36,311 nucleotides of DNA from an uncultured Porphyromonadaceae bacterium (GTDB lineage Bacteria; Bacteroidota; Bacteroidia; Bacteroidales; Muribaculaceae): NCBI GenBank assembly GCA_947175295.1, contig CAMWMK010000030.1, positions 1 through 36,311 on the forward strand, written 5' to 3'. Below the pieces are notes generated by a model. It was given only the letters and a program-made list of their open reading frames with translations, searched no databases and had not been told where the DNA came from. Positions 14,262 to 22,459 of this stretch are shown here, piece by piece. Position 1 is the stretch's first letter. The number at the start of each line of letters is the position of its first letter. Made by a program: the position numbers and the translations under genes.

Positions 14262-15608
14262 ATGAAAGCAGTCAGTTTAGACATCCAGCATGCGGTGTAT
14301 TTCGCCGACAAGCAGTATATCGCCAATGAAGCGGCAGCCGTAGAGGCCATAAAAGACGTGAACACCGGCCGCGCAGCCGGCAATGATTTCCTCGGATGGG
14401 TGAAGCTCCCCTCCGAGACCGAACAGGCTCTCCTCGACCGCATCAACGCTACAGCCGACCGCCTGAAGGAGAAATGCGACTATGTGGTCTGCATCGGCAT
14501 CGGCGGCAGCTACCTCGGCGCCAAGGCCGTGATTACCGCCCTCAGCAACAATTTCGCCGACTTCATCAATAATCCCGAGCCTAAGCACGCCAAAGTGCTC
14601 TACGCAGGCCAGAACATCGGCGAGGAATACACCGCCGAACTCCAGGACTTCCTCAAGGATAAGAAATTCGGTATCGTAGTGATCTCCAAATCAGGCACCA
14701 CTACCGAGCCCGCCATCGCCTTCCGCCTCCTCAAGGCGCAGCTTGAAGAGCAGGCAGGCAAGGAAGCGGCAAAAGACCTCATCGTGGCCATCACCGACGA
14801 GAAGAAGGGCGCCCTCCGTACCCTCGCCACTCAGGAAGGATATGAGACCTACGTGATTCCCGACAACGTAGGCGGCCGCTTCTCTGTGCTCACTCCGGTA
14901 GGCCTTCTCCCCATCGCCGTAGCAGGCTTCGACATCGCAAAGCTCGTGGCCGGCGCGGCCGAGATGGAAAAGGACACCACCGAACCCGGCGGCGACAACA
15001 TCGCCGAGACCTACGCACGCGTGCGCAACGCCCTCTACCAGAGCGGCAAGAAGATCGAGATCCTCGCCAACTTCAACCCGAAGCTCCACTACTTCGCTGA
15101 ATGGTGGAAGCAGCTCTACGGCGAAAGCGAGGGCAAAGACGGCAAGGGCATCTTCCCCGCAGCCGTAGACTTCACCACCGACCTCCACTCCATGGGCCAG
15201 TGGATACAGGACGGCGAACGCACCATCTTCGAGACAGTGATCTCAGTGAAGGAACCGCTCCTCCACAAATACATCCCCACCGACGACCAGAACCTCGACG
15301 GCCTCAACTTCCTCGGCGGCAAGAGGGTAGACGACGTCAACAAGATGGCCGAGCTCGGCACTATGCTCGCCCACGTAGACGGCGGCGTGCCCAACATCAA
15401 GATCGAGATCAACAAACTCGATGAGTACACACTCGGCGCACTCATCTACTTCTTCGAGAAGGCATGCGGCATCTCCGGCTATATGCTCGGCGTCAACCCC
15501 TTCAACCAGCCCGGCGTGGAGGCATATAAGAAAAACATGTTCGCGCTTCTCGGCAAACCCGGCTACGAAAAGGAAACGGCTGATATACAGGCCCGTCTCA
15601 GCAAGTAA
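14262..15608 (+). CDS. pgi: Glucose-6-phosphate isomerase
   Basis: This 448-residue enzyme interconverts glucose 6-phosphate and fructose 6-phosphate. The two sugar-isomerase (SIS) halves are visible: [12 protein letters not shown] (about 78-89), [14 protein letters not shown] (about 144-157), [13 protein letters not shown] (about 204-216) with the PGI signature, then [20 protein letters not shown] and [14 protein letters not shown] near the end with the catalytic Lys in the last motif. The length matches the shorter bacterial/Bacteroidales type rather than the 550-residue enterobacterial type. It follows gpsA in the same direction. The 370-base gap downstream holds a structured RNA candidate and a strong terminator. 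Confidence 0.96.
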   Translation: MKAVSLDIQHAVYFADKQYIANEAAAVEAIKDVNTGRAAGNDFLGWVKLPSETEQALLDRINATADRLKEKCDYVVCIGIGGSYLGAKAVITALSNNFADFINNPEPKHAKVLYAGQNIGEEYTAELQDFLKDKKFGIVVISKSGTTTEPAIAFRLLKAQLEEQAGKEAAKDLIVAITDEKKGALRTLATQEGYETYVIPDNVGGRFSVLTPVGLLPIAVAGFDIAKLVAGAAEMEKDTTEPGGDNIAETYARVRNALYQSGKKIEILANFNPKLHYFAEWWKQLYGESEGKDGKGIFPAAVDFTTDLHSMGQWIQDGERTIFETVISVKEPLLHKYIPTDDQNLDGLNFLGGKRVDDVNKMAELGTMLAHVDGGVPNIKIEINKLDEYTLGALIYFFEKACGISGYMLGVNPFNQPGVEAYKKNMFALLGKPGYEKETADIQARLSK

Positions 15609-15721
15609 GCGGATGCCGAAGGCATTTCAAACATGTTACAGATGTTAAATAATCGTTAATACGACATATTATTCAAAACTTCAAATGAACATTCAACGGA
15701 GCAGACGCGTTTAATAGACGT

Positions 15722-15779
15722 AACTCAGACAGAGAGACGGCAGCGGGGAAGCGACCCCGGAAAGCAGTCGGCTTGAGTT
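15722..15779 (+). ncRNA. Candidate structured RNA (nested hairpin)
   Basis: Three nested pairings lie in the pgi 3' gap: AACTCA (15722-15727) with TGAGTT (15774-15779), GACGGC (15736-15741) with GCAGTC (15764-15769, one mismatch), and CGGGG (15744-15748) with CCCCG (15755-15759). Together with the terminator at 15862-15893 this could be a small RNA of about 150-200 bases or a pgi 3' UTR structure. No TAnnTTTG box was found before it. No known family is assigned. Confidence 0.3.
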
Positions 15780-15861
15780 GCAGGAAAATTGATTAGATTG
15801 ATTAGTTTAATTGCTATAAGCGTTCTGAAAAAGTTGTTATTGTTGTTTGAATTAAAGGAAT

Positions 15862-15893
15862 TAGGTCGACGTGAGTCGACCTATTTTCTTTTT
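15862..15893 (+). terminator. Strong intrinsic terminator
   Basis: TAGGTCGAC (15862-15870), loop GTGA, GTCGACCTA (15875-15883), then TTTTCTTTTT: a perfect 9-bp stem plus T-run. It ends the pgi transcript or an independent small RNA. Confidence 0.9.
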
Positions 15894-15905
15894 GCCTGCT
15901 ACGCG

Positions 15906-15936
15906 TTGCATATTCGGGATTTTTTTATTAATTTTG
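15906..15936 (+). promoter_or_regulatory. Promoter of the GT2-to-flippase gene run
   Basis: TTG (15906-15908), a 20-base spacer and TAATTTTG (15929-15936) make a good Bacteroidetes promoter just after the terminator, 41 bases before the first ATG (15978). Confidence 0.75.
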
Positions 15937-15977
15937 CGCCTAAGTAGCTCAATACAACAAATCACAAGCCTTACAAG

Positions 15978-16742
15978 ATGGCAATATCAGTAATCATCGG
16001 AACATATAATTCCGCAAAATACCTGCGCAAGGCGATCGAACTCGTCAGCGACTACGACGAAGTGCTCATCTTCGACAAAGGAAGCACCGACGAGACCCTT
16101 GAGATCGCAACCCAGACAGGGCTCCGGGTGGTCTACGCCCACGGCGAAGACACCGAGGGATACTCAGCCCACAACCATGCCATCCAGCAGGCGAGAAACG
16201 AGTGGATCCTCTTCCTGCGTCCCGGAGAGATGGCCCCTCCGGAGCTGAAGGAAGCCCTCGACGCCTTCATCAGCGACCCGGGTGACACCCACGGCCTCTT
16301 CATCCCGCGCCGCAACTTCCTCATGAACAAGGAAGACTTCAACAACTATCCTGACTTCCAGCTGAGGTTTTTCCACCGGGGCGGAACGGTATGGAACGAT
16401 GACGACGCCATAATGCCTTCCGTCTACGGACGCACGGACCGACTTCCGGCCATCAACAGGAAGCTCGCCATCATCCATCTTCCGGGCTCCATCAACGAGG
16501 CCATAGGGCATCTGGAGCATTACAGCAAGGATGAGGACACAGAGCCGCGCAAGGTGCCGCTGATGGAGATACTCACCACTACGATGGGCACCTTCATGAA
16601 GGAATACATACTGAAGGGAAAATTCCGCTATGGCACGATAGGCTACATCGATGCGGTCAACACCACAATGAAAGACTACTTCACGCTTGCGAAGCGACAT
16701 GAGAAACACGCGATGAAGGAAATAAACGAAAAACTGAAATGA
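15978..16742 (+). CDS. GT2-like glycosyltransferase with altered DxD region
   Basis: This 254-residue protein has the family-2 fold start SVIIGTYNSAKYLRKAI, then DEVLIFDKGSTDETLEIA (Asp33, Asp38) as the nucleotide-binding strand, and HNHAIQQARNEWILFL. Where WaaE-like members usually read LDADE, this protein has LRPGE (80-84), so the metal-binding Asp pair is missing. The C-terminal half (RFFHRGG, HLPG, HLEHYSKDE) is like that of LPS-core glucosyltransferases of this group. It may use a different ligand set or be a degenerate or regulatory member. There is no signal peptide and no membrane segment. It overlaps the next gene by four bases (ATGA). Confidence 0.75.
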   Translation: MAISVIIGTYNSAKYLRKAIELVSDYDEVLIFDKGSTDETLEIATQTGLRVVYAHGEDTEGYSAHNHAIQQARNEWILFLRPGEMAPPELKEALDAFISDPGDTHGLFIPRRNFLMNKEDFNNYPDFQLRFFHRGGTVWNDDDAIMPSVYGRTDRLPAINRKLAIIHLPGSINEAIGHLEHYSKDEDTEPRKVPLMEILTTTMGTFMKEYILKGKFRYGTIGYIDAVNTTMKDYFTLAKRHEKHAMKEINEKLK

Positions 16743-17731
16743 ACATCACCCGAATATTCAGAGCGGCCGCAGGCATGGCGGCGGCTTTCTCACTCCTCCT
16801 CTCATGCGGCGCCGGAAAGAAAACCCCGGCCGCCGACGATGCACGGCAGGAAAACGCCGACGTCGCCCCAGTAGCGCTGACGGCCTTTTCCCCCGACAGC
16901 GCCTATGCCTACGTAGGGCGGCAGGTAGCCTTCGGGCCGCGGGTGCCGGGCACGGAGGCCCATCGCCTGTGTGGCGACTGGCTCTCGGCGAAGCTGAAAG
17001 GCTTCGGCGCGGATGTGACAGAACAGACAGCCACCCTTACGACCTTCGACGGAACAAGGATTCCGATGCGCAACATCTTCGCCCGCGTCAATCCCGGCGC
17101 GGAGCGACGCATACTCCTGCTCGCCCACTGGGACTCACGCCCATGGGCCGACAATGACCCCGACGAAAGCAAGCATGCCGCGCCCGTAGACGGCGCCAAC
17201 GACGGCGCCAGCGGCGTGGGAGTGATCCTGGAACTGGCAAGGACATTCTCAAAGACGAATGAAACCACCGGAATCGACATCCTCCTCTGCGACGCCGAAG
17301 ACTGGGGCGAGGAGAGCAACGACGAGAGCTGGGCTCTCGGAACAAGGCATTTCGCCAACAACCTTCCGATACAGGGCTACATGCCTTCGGCCGCGATACT
17401 CCTCGACATGGTAGGGGCGCCTGACGCGACATTCATGCGCGAATATTTCTCCCAGCTCGCCAATCCAGCGCTCGCCGACGAGATATGGAGCATAGCGAAA
17501 AGCCTCGGCTACGGCGATATGTTTGTCAACCGCATGGGCTCGGCCGTCAACGACGACCATGTGGAGCTCATCAAGGCCGGAATCCCGACCATCGACATCA
17601 TCGACTACCGCGAGGGCGAGGGATTCTTCAGCGGATGGCATACCTCAGCCGACAACATGGACGCCATCTCGAAAGAGACGCTCGGCGCCGTAGGCAGAGT
17701 GATCGAAAAATACATAAACAGGAACAATTAA
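16739..17731 (+). CDS. Glutaminyl cyclase, M28-type lipoprotein
   Basis: This 330-residue protein has a lipoprotein signal peptide: basic start, hydrophobic stretch, LLSC with Cys23 as the lipidation site. The mature part is an M28 peptidase-like fold: HWDSRPWADND (first zinc His and Asp region), DGANDGASGVGVILELA (Asp ligand), CDAEDWGEE (catalytic Glu), and late GWHTSADN (zinc His). The HWDSRPWAD and DEDWGEE-like arrangement fits Bacteroidetes glutaminyl-peptide cyclotransferases, which cyclise N-terminal Gln of exported proteins. A simple M28 aminopeptidase is the alternative. The gene is coupled to the GT2 gene and lies 18 bases before tyrS. Confidence 0.82.
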   Translation: MNITRIFRAAAGMAAAFSLLLSCGAGKKTPAADDARQENADVAPVALTAFSPDSAYAYVGRQVAFGPRVPGTEAHRLCGDWLSAKLKGFGADVTEQTATLTTFDGTRIPMRNIFARVNPGAERRILLLAHWDSRPWADNDPDESKHAAPVDGANDGASGVGVILELARTFSKTNETTGIDILLCDAEDWGEESNDESWALGTRHFANNLPIQGYMPSAAILLDMVGAPDATFMREYFSQLANPALADEIWSIAKSLGYGDMFVNRMGSAVNDDHVELIKAGIPTIDIIDYREGEGFFSGWHTSADNMDAISKETLGAVGRVIEKYINRNN

Positions 17732-17749
17732 CAAAACATACATACCGAC

Positions 17750-19045
17750 ATGAACTTCATAGAAGAACTTACCTGGCGCGGCATGATCCACACGATGATG
17801 CCCGGCACAGAAGAGCAGCTCAATAAAGAGATGACCACAGCATATCTCGGCATCGACCCGACAGCCGACTCCCTCCATATAGGCCACCTCTGCGGAGTGA
17901 TGATGCTACGCCACTTCCAACGTTGCGGCCACAAGCCGCTGGCCCTCGTAGGCGGCGCAACAGGAATGATCGGCGACCCCTCCGGCAAGAGCGCCGAGCG
18001 CAACCTGCTCGACGAAGCCACACTGCGCCACAACCAGGAGGCCATCAAGGCCCAGCTCGCACGCTTCCTCGACTTCGAAAGCGACGCTCCCAACAGGGCG
18101 GAGCTCGTCAACAACTACGACTGGATGAAGGATTTCTCCTTCCTCGACTTCGCACGCGAGATAGGCAAGCACATCACCGTCAACTACATGATGGCAAAAG
18201 AGTCGGTGCAGAAGCGCCTCAACGGAGAGGCCCGCGACGGCCTCAGCTTCACTGAATTCACCTACCAGCTCCTCCAGGGCTACGACTTCCTCCACCTCTA
18301 CGAGACCAAGGGCTGCAAGCTTCAGCTCGGAGGCTCCGACCAGTGGGGCAACATCACCACGGGCGGCGAACTCATCCGCCGCAAGCTCGGCGGCGAGGTA
18401 TATGCCCTCACATGCCCGCTCATCACAAAGCCCGACGGCGGAAAGTTCGGAAAGACGGAAAGCGGCAACGTATGGCTCGACGCAAGATACACCTCCCCCT
18501 ACAAATTCTATCAGTTCTGGCTCAACGTAGGCGACGCCGAGGCTGAGAAATACCTGAAGATATTCACTTTCCTCTCAAAGGAGGAGATCGAGGCCCTTGC
18601 CGCCGAACACGCCAAGGATCCCGGCCTGCGTCCGCTCCAGAAGAAGCTCGCCGAGGAAGTGACCGTAATGGTACACGGACGCGAGGCATACGACGCAGCA
18701 GTGTCGGCAAGCAAGATCCTCTTCAGCAACAGCGCGGTAGATGAACTCCACAAGCTCGACGAGCAGACGCTGCTCGACATATTCGAGGGCGTGCCGATGT
18801 TTGAGGTGGATCGCGCCGACCTCGAGGCCGGAATCCCGGCCCTCGACTTCCTGGCTGAGAAGACAAAGGTGTTCCCCTCGAAGGGCGAAGCACGCAAGAT
18901 GATACAGGGCAACGGAGTAAGCATCAACAAGGAGAAGCTGACCGACCCCGCAGCCGTAATCTCAACCGACCGCCTGCTCGGCGGCAAGTATATCCTCGCA
19001 CAGAAAGGAAAGAAAAACTACTTCCTCATCCGCGTAAAAGACTAA
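17750..19045 (+). CDS. tyrS: Tyrosyl-tRNA synthetase
   Basis: This 431-residue class I synthetase charges tRNA-Tyr. Visible motifs are [11 protein letters not shown] (HIGH motif, about 38-48), the tyrosine-binding [24 protein letters not shown], and KFGKTESGN as the KMSKS equivalent (about 231-239). The C-terminal S4 RNA-binding domain covers about 360-431 ([22 protein letters not shown]). This is the bacterial TyrRS type with a normal length. ruvB starts ten bases after its stop. Confidence 0.96.
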   Translation: MNFIEELTWRGMIHTMMPGTEEQLNKEMTTAYLGIDPTADSLHIGHLCGVMMLRHFQRCGHKPLALVGGATGMIGDPSGKSAERNLLDEATLRHNQEAIKAQLARFLDFESDAPNRAELVNNYDWMKDFSFLDFAREIGKHITVNYMMAKESVQKRLNGEARDGLSFTEFTYQLLQGYDFLHLYETKGCKLQLGGSDQWGNITTGGELIRRKLGGEVYALTCPLITKPDGGKFGKTESGNVWLDARYTSPYKFYQFWLNVGDAEAEKYLKIFTFLSKEEIEALAAEHAKDPGLRPLQKKLAEEVTVMVHGREAYDAAVSASKILFSNSAVDELHKLDEQTLLDIFEGVPMFEVDRADLEAGIPALDFLAEKTKVFPSKGEARKMIQGNGVSINKEKLTDPAAVISTDRLLGGKYILAQKGKKNYFLIRVKD

Positions 19046-19055
19046 AACAGAGAAA

Positions 19056-20084
19056 ATGCCTGAATTCGATATACACGGCACCCAAGACACTCCGAAAGGG
19101 AGCGACCGCGACATAGAGAAAGCGTTGCGGCCGCTCGCTTTCGATGATTTCAGCGGTCAGGACAAGATTGTGGCCAACCTGCGCGTATTCGTCCAGGCTG
19201 CCCGCATGCGCGGCGAAGCCCTCGACCATACGCTCCTTCACGGACCTCCGGGACTCGGCAAGACCACACTGAGCAACATTGTGGCCAATGAGCTGAACGT
19301 CGGATTCAAGGTGACAAGCGGCCCCGTGCTCGACAAGCCCGGCGACCTCGCCGGCATACTCATGAGCCTTGAGCCGCACGACGTGCTTTTCATCGACGAG
19401 ATCCACCGCCTCCACCCCATAGTGGAGGAATACCTCTACTCGGCGATGGAAGACTACCGCATCGACATCCTCCTCGACAAAGGACCGGGAGCGAAGTCGG
19501 TGCAGCTCACCATATCCCCCTTCACCCTCATCGGCGCCACCACGCGGAGCGGCCTGCTGACGGCCCCGCTGCGCGCCCGCTTCGGCATCAACTGCCATCT
19601 GGAATATTACGACCATGAGGTGCTGCGCGGCATCGTGAAGCGCTCGGCGCGCCTGCTCAAGACCGCCATCATCGACGACGCGGCCCTTGAGATCGCGCTC
19701 CGCAGCCGAGGCACTCCCCGAATCGCCAACGCGCTCCTGCGCCGGGTGCGCGACTTCGCCATGGTAATGGGCAACGGAACGATCGACCTCCCGACAGCAA
19801 AAATGGCCCTTGAGGCCCTCAACATAGACACCCATGGCCTCGACGAAATCGACAACCGTATCCTCACTACGATCATCGACAAGTTCGGCGGCGGACCGGT
19901 AGGACTGACCACCATCGCCACCGCCCTCGGAGAAGACAGCGGCACGATAGAGGAGGTCTACGAGCCATTCCTGATAAAGGAAGGCTTCCTCAAGCGCACT
20001 CCCCGCGGACGCGAAGTGACGGAGCTGGCGTTCCGCCATCTCGGACGCCACCCGAAGACCACCGAACCCTCCCTCTTCGACTGA
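19056..20084 (+). CDS. ruvB: Holliday junction branch-migration helicase RuvB
   Basis: This 342-residue AAA+ motor acts with RuvA and RuvC. The Walker A is GPPGLGKTT (63-71) and the Walker B is LFIDEIH with Asp114/Glu115. The arginine-finger and sensor region is GATTRSGLLTAPLRARFG. The C-terminal winged helix ends TPRGREVTELAFRHLG. The length is standard. It is in a continuous plus-strand run with tyrS upstream and the flippase gene 51 bases downstream. Confidence 0.97.
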   Translation: MPEFDIHGTQDTPKGSDRDIEKALRPLAFDDFSGQDKIVANLRVFVQAARMRGEALDHTLLHGPPGLGKTTLSNIVANELNVGFKVTSGPVLDKPGDLAGILMSLEPHDVLFIDEIHRLHPIVEEYLYSAMEDYRIDILLDKGPGAKSVQLTISPFTLIGATTRSGLLTAPLRARFGINCHLEYYDHEVLRGIVKRSARLLKTAIIDDAALEIALRSRGTPRIANALLRRVRDFAMVMGNGTIDLPTAKMALEALNIDTHGLDEIDNRILTTIIDKFGGGPVGLTTIATALGEDSGTIEEVYEPFLIKEGFLKRTPRGREVTELAFRHLGRHPKTTEPSLFD

Positions 20085-20132
20085 AGACTACAGATTAAAG
20101 ACTAAAGACATAAGTCTTAAGACACAAGACTC
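20085..20132 (+). repeat. AAGAC-type short repeats between ruvB and the flippase gene
   Basis: The spacer repeats AAGAC-like words (AAGACTAC, AAAGACTAAAGAC, TTAAGACACAAGAC) with a local palindrome GTCTTAAGAC. It is low-complexity DNA of the same sort as other gaps in this window, but with a different word. Confidence 0.5.
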
Positions 20133-20135
20133 GAT

Positions 20136-21656
20136 ATGGCCGGAATCAAATCACTCGTAAAGGATACCGCCGTCTACGGACTGAGCAGCATCATTGGCCG
20201 TTTCCTCAACTGGGGACTCGTGCCTCTCTACACCTACCACTTCCAGCAATCCGAATACGGCATCGTAAGCTATCTCTACGCCATCGTGGCCGTAGTGATA
20301 GTGGTGCTCAACTACGGAATGGAGACCGGCTTCTTCCGCTACGCAAGCAAGGAGGCGGACTATGAGAAGGTCTACAGCACATGCCTTATCTCGGTAGGAA
20401 GCACGTCGCTGCTCTTCATAGCGCTCATAGCGCAGTTTCTCGCTCCGGTATCGGATGTGCTGAAACTGCCCCATCATCAATCCTACGTGATGATGATGGC
20501 CTTCACCGTAGCTGTAGACGCCTTCACCAATATTCCGTTCGCCTATCTGCGTTTCAGGCGCAAGGCCTGGACCTTCGCAGCCATCAAGCTCATCAACATC
20601 GGCGTCAACATAGGGCTCAACCTCTTCTTCCTGCTCGCCTGCCCGAAGCTGCAGGCCACGTCGCCGCAGCTCATTTCCTGGTTTTATGAGCCACTCGGGG
20701 GAGCGGCGTTCAGCGTGGGGTGGATATTCCTCGCCAACGTCATAAGCTCGCTTGTGGTGCTGGCCTGCCTTGTCCCCTGGATGAGGGTAAGGCGTTTCAC
20801 GCTCGACACCGCGCTGCTCGTGAAGATGCTCGATTATTCATGGCCCCTCCTCGTATTAGGAGTGGCCGGCAACCTCAGCCAGGGTATGGGGCAGATCATC
20901 ATCCCCTATCTCTTTCCCGACAATCCGGAGGGAGCGAAGGCCATGGTGGGCATCTACGGCGCCAACATCAAGATAGCCGTAGTGATGATGATGTTCACCC
21001 AGGCGTTCCGCTACGCCTACGAACCCTTCATCTTCTCGAGGGCCGCCTCGCAAGGAGAAGACAAGACCCGGGCATATTGCGACGCGATGAAATATTTCGT
21101 GATCTTCGGCCTCGCCATATTCCTCGGCGTGATGTATTATCTTCCCGTGCTCAAGCATTTCATCGCTCCCGAATACTGGTCGGGCCTGAGGGTGGTGCCC
21201 ATCATGATGGTGGCCGACATGTGCTTCGGAGTCTACTTCAATCTCTCGCTATGGTATAAGCTGACCGACCGCACACGCTGGGGGATGTATCTCTCGCTGC
21301 TCGGATTCGTACTGATGCTCGGCGGCAACGTGGTCCTTGTGCCTATGATCGGGATCCCCGACGGCTACATGGGCTCGGCCTGGGCGGCGCTGATCTCCTA
21401 CGCCGGCATAATGACCGTAAGCTACTTCTTAGGACGCAGATACTATCCCATCCCCTACGAGGTGAAGCGCATCGGAGCCTACACGCTGCTCGCCGCCCTG
21501 CTCTGGGGCATCGGAGCCGTCTGCGGGTTCACCTACGCCATGTGGGCCACCTATCTGGTGAGGTCGCTGCTGCTGGCGGTCTATGTGCTTACAGTGGTCT
21601 ACTTCGAGAATATCCCGGTGGTGTCGGCAGCCCTGAGAAAGCGTCTGCATAGATGA
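20136..21656 (+). CDS. Polysaccharide/O-antigen flippase-like membrane protein (MOP superfamily)
   Basis: This 506-residue protein has about fourteen hydrophobic segments along its whole length. The N-terminus LVKDTAVYGLSSIIGRFLNWGLVPLYTYHF is typical of Wzx-type lipid-linked saccharide flippases, followed by a polysaccharide-biosynthesis C-terminal half (EPFIFSRAA near 300, YFVIFGLAIFLGVMYYLPVLKHFIAPEYW). It is predicted to move lipid-linked glycans across the inner membrane. The length matches the family. It ends the GT2-QC-tyrS-ruvB run. A link to surface LPS is inference. Confidence 0.88.
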   Translation: MAGIKSLVKDTAVYGLSSIIGRFLNWGLVPLYTYHFQQSEYGIVSYLYAIVAVVIVVLNYGMETGFFRYASKEADYEKVYSTCLISVGSTSLLFIALIAQFLAPVSDVLKLPHHQSYVMMMAFTVAVDAFTNIPFAYLRFRRKAWTFAAIKLINIGVNIGLNLFFLLACPKLQATSPQLISWFYEPLGGAAFSVGWIFLANVISSLVVLACLVPWMRVRRFTLDTALLVKMLDYSWPLLVLGVAGNLSQGMGQIIIPYLFPDNPEGAKAMVGIYGANIKIAVVMMMFTQAFRYAYEPFIFSRAASQGEDKTRAYCDAMKYFVIFGLAIFLGVMYYLPVLKHFIAPEYWSGLRVVPIMMVADMCFGVYFNLSLWYKLTDRTRWGMYLSLLGFVLMLGGNVVLVPMIGIPDGYMGSAWAALISYAGIMTVSYFLGRRYYPIPYEVKRIGAYTLLAALLWGIGAVCGFTYAMWATYLVRSLLLAVYVLTVVYFENIPVVSAALRKRLHR

Positions 21657-21684
21657 CGATCCATAATATTTCCTTAAAAAAATT

Positions 21685-21717
21685 TTGAATTCAGCACGCA
21701 AAGCATTAACTTTGCGT
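21685..21717 (+). promoter_or_regulatory. Promoter with operator for the S24 repressor gene
   Basis: TTG (21685-21687), a 19-base spacer and TAACTTTG (21707-21714). A perfect inverted repeat, ACGCAAAG - CATTAA - CTTTGCGT (21696-21703, 21710-21717), covers the -7 box. This is a likely operator for autoregulation by the adjacent gene product. Confidence 0.75.
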
Positions 21718-21747
21718 TATAAATAATAAACATAATAAGGAATCATT

Positions 21748-22419
21748 ATGAATTCAGACAGATATGACCTCTCTACAGTCAAGGGGCGGCTCCTCTTCTA
21801 CCTTAAGGAGAAAAGGATCCCCCAGACTGAATTCTGCCGTAAGCTCGGTGTCGCTCCCACCTACATCGGAGTGATCCGGAAATCCATTCCTCCTGAGAAA
21901 ATCAACCGGATCGTATCCCTCTATCCCGACCTCAGCCGCGACTGGCTGCTCTACGGAGAAGGGGATATGTATACCAAGGAGGCGATGGACCCTCGGAGAT
22001 ACCTGCATGAAAACGGATATCTGGTTCCGCTGCTCCCGGTCAACGCTTTCGCCGGCAATATCTCGGCATGGTCGCAATCCGTCAACTCCAAAGACTGCGA
22101 GAAGGTGATCAGCCCGGTGCAGGGTGTGGATTTCGCCATCCGCATCTCAGGCGACAGCATGGAGCCCGACTTCCACGACGGATCGATCGTGCTCATAAAG
22201 CGCATCGACGACAAGGCCTTCATCCCGTGGGGACTCCCTATGATCGTAGACTCCTCCAACGGGGTCTTCCTCAAGAAAATATACCCCTCGGAGAAAGGCG
22301 ACAACTACATAGAGGCCCGAAGCATCAATCCGAAATATCCTCCGCTGCAGATACCGCAAGACTGCATACACGGCCTCTACCGGGTGGTCACCACCCTCAC
22401 TACATTCTCTTCATATTGA
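21748..22419 (+). CDS. LexA/CI-like transcriptional regulator (HTH plus S24 peptidase)
   Basis: 223 residues. An N-terminal XRE-like helix-turn-helix (about 12-57, [20 protein letters not shown]) is joined to an S24 peptidase domain: Ala102-Gly103 in VNAFAGN is a likely self-cleavage bond, Ser137 in GDSMEP the nucleophile, and Lys176 or Lys177 (VFLKKIY) the general base. The family members cleave themselves when RecA is activated and so release DNA-damage-responsive promoters. The operator over its own -7 box (21696-21717) points to autoregulation. It sits alone between the flippase gene and leuS (40-base gap), not inside a visible prophage. Whether it controls a general SOS set or a remote mobile element is unknown. 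Confidence 0.88.
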   Translation: MNSDRYDLSTVKGRLLFYLKEKRIPQTEFCRKLGVAPTYIGVIRKSIPPEKINRIVSLYPDLSRDWLLYGEGDMYTKEAMDPRRYLHENGYLVPLLPVNAFAGNISAWSQSVNSKDCEKVISPVQGVDFAIRISGDSMEPDFHDGSIVLIKRIDDKAFIPWGLPMIVDSSNGVFLKKIYPSEKGDNYIEARSINPKYPPLQIPQDCIHGLYRVVTTLTTFSSY

Positions 22420-22459
22420 GAAGCATCAACAAGCAACCTACAAACAATCAGCATACACA

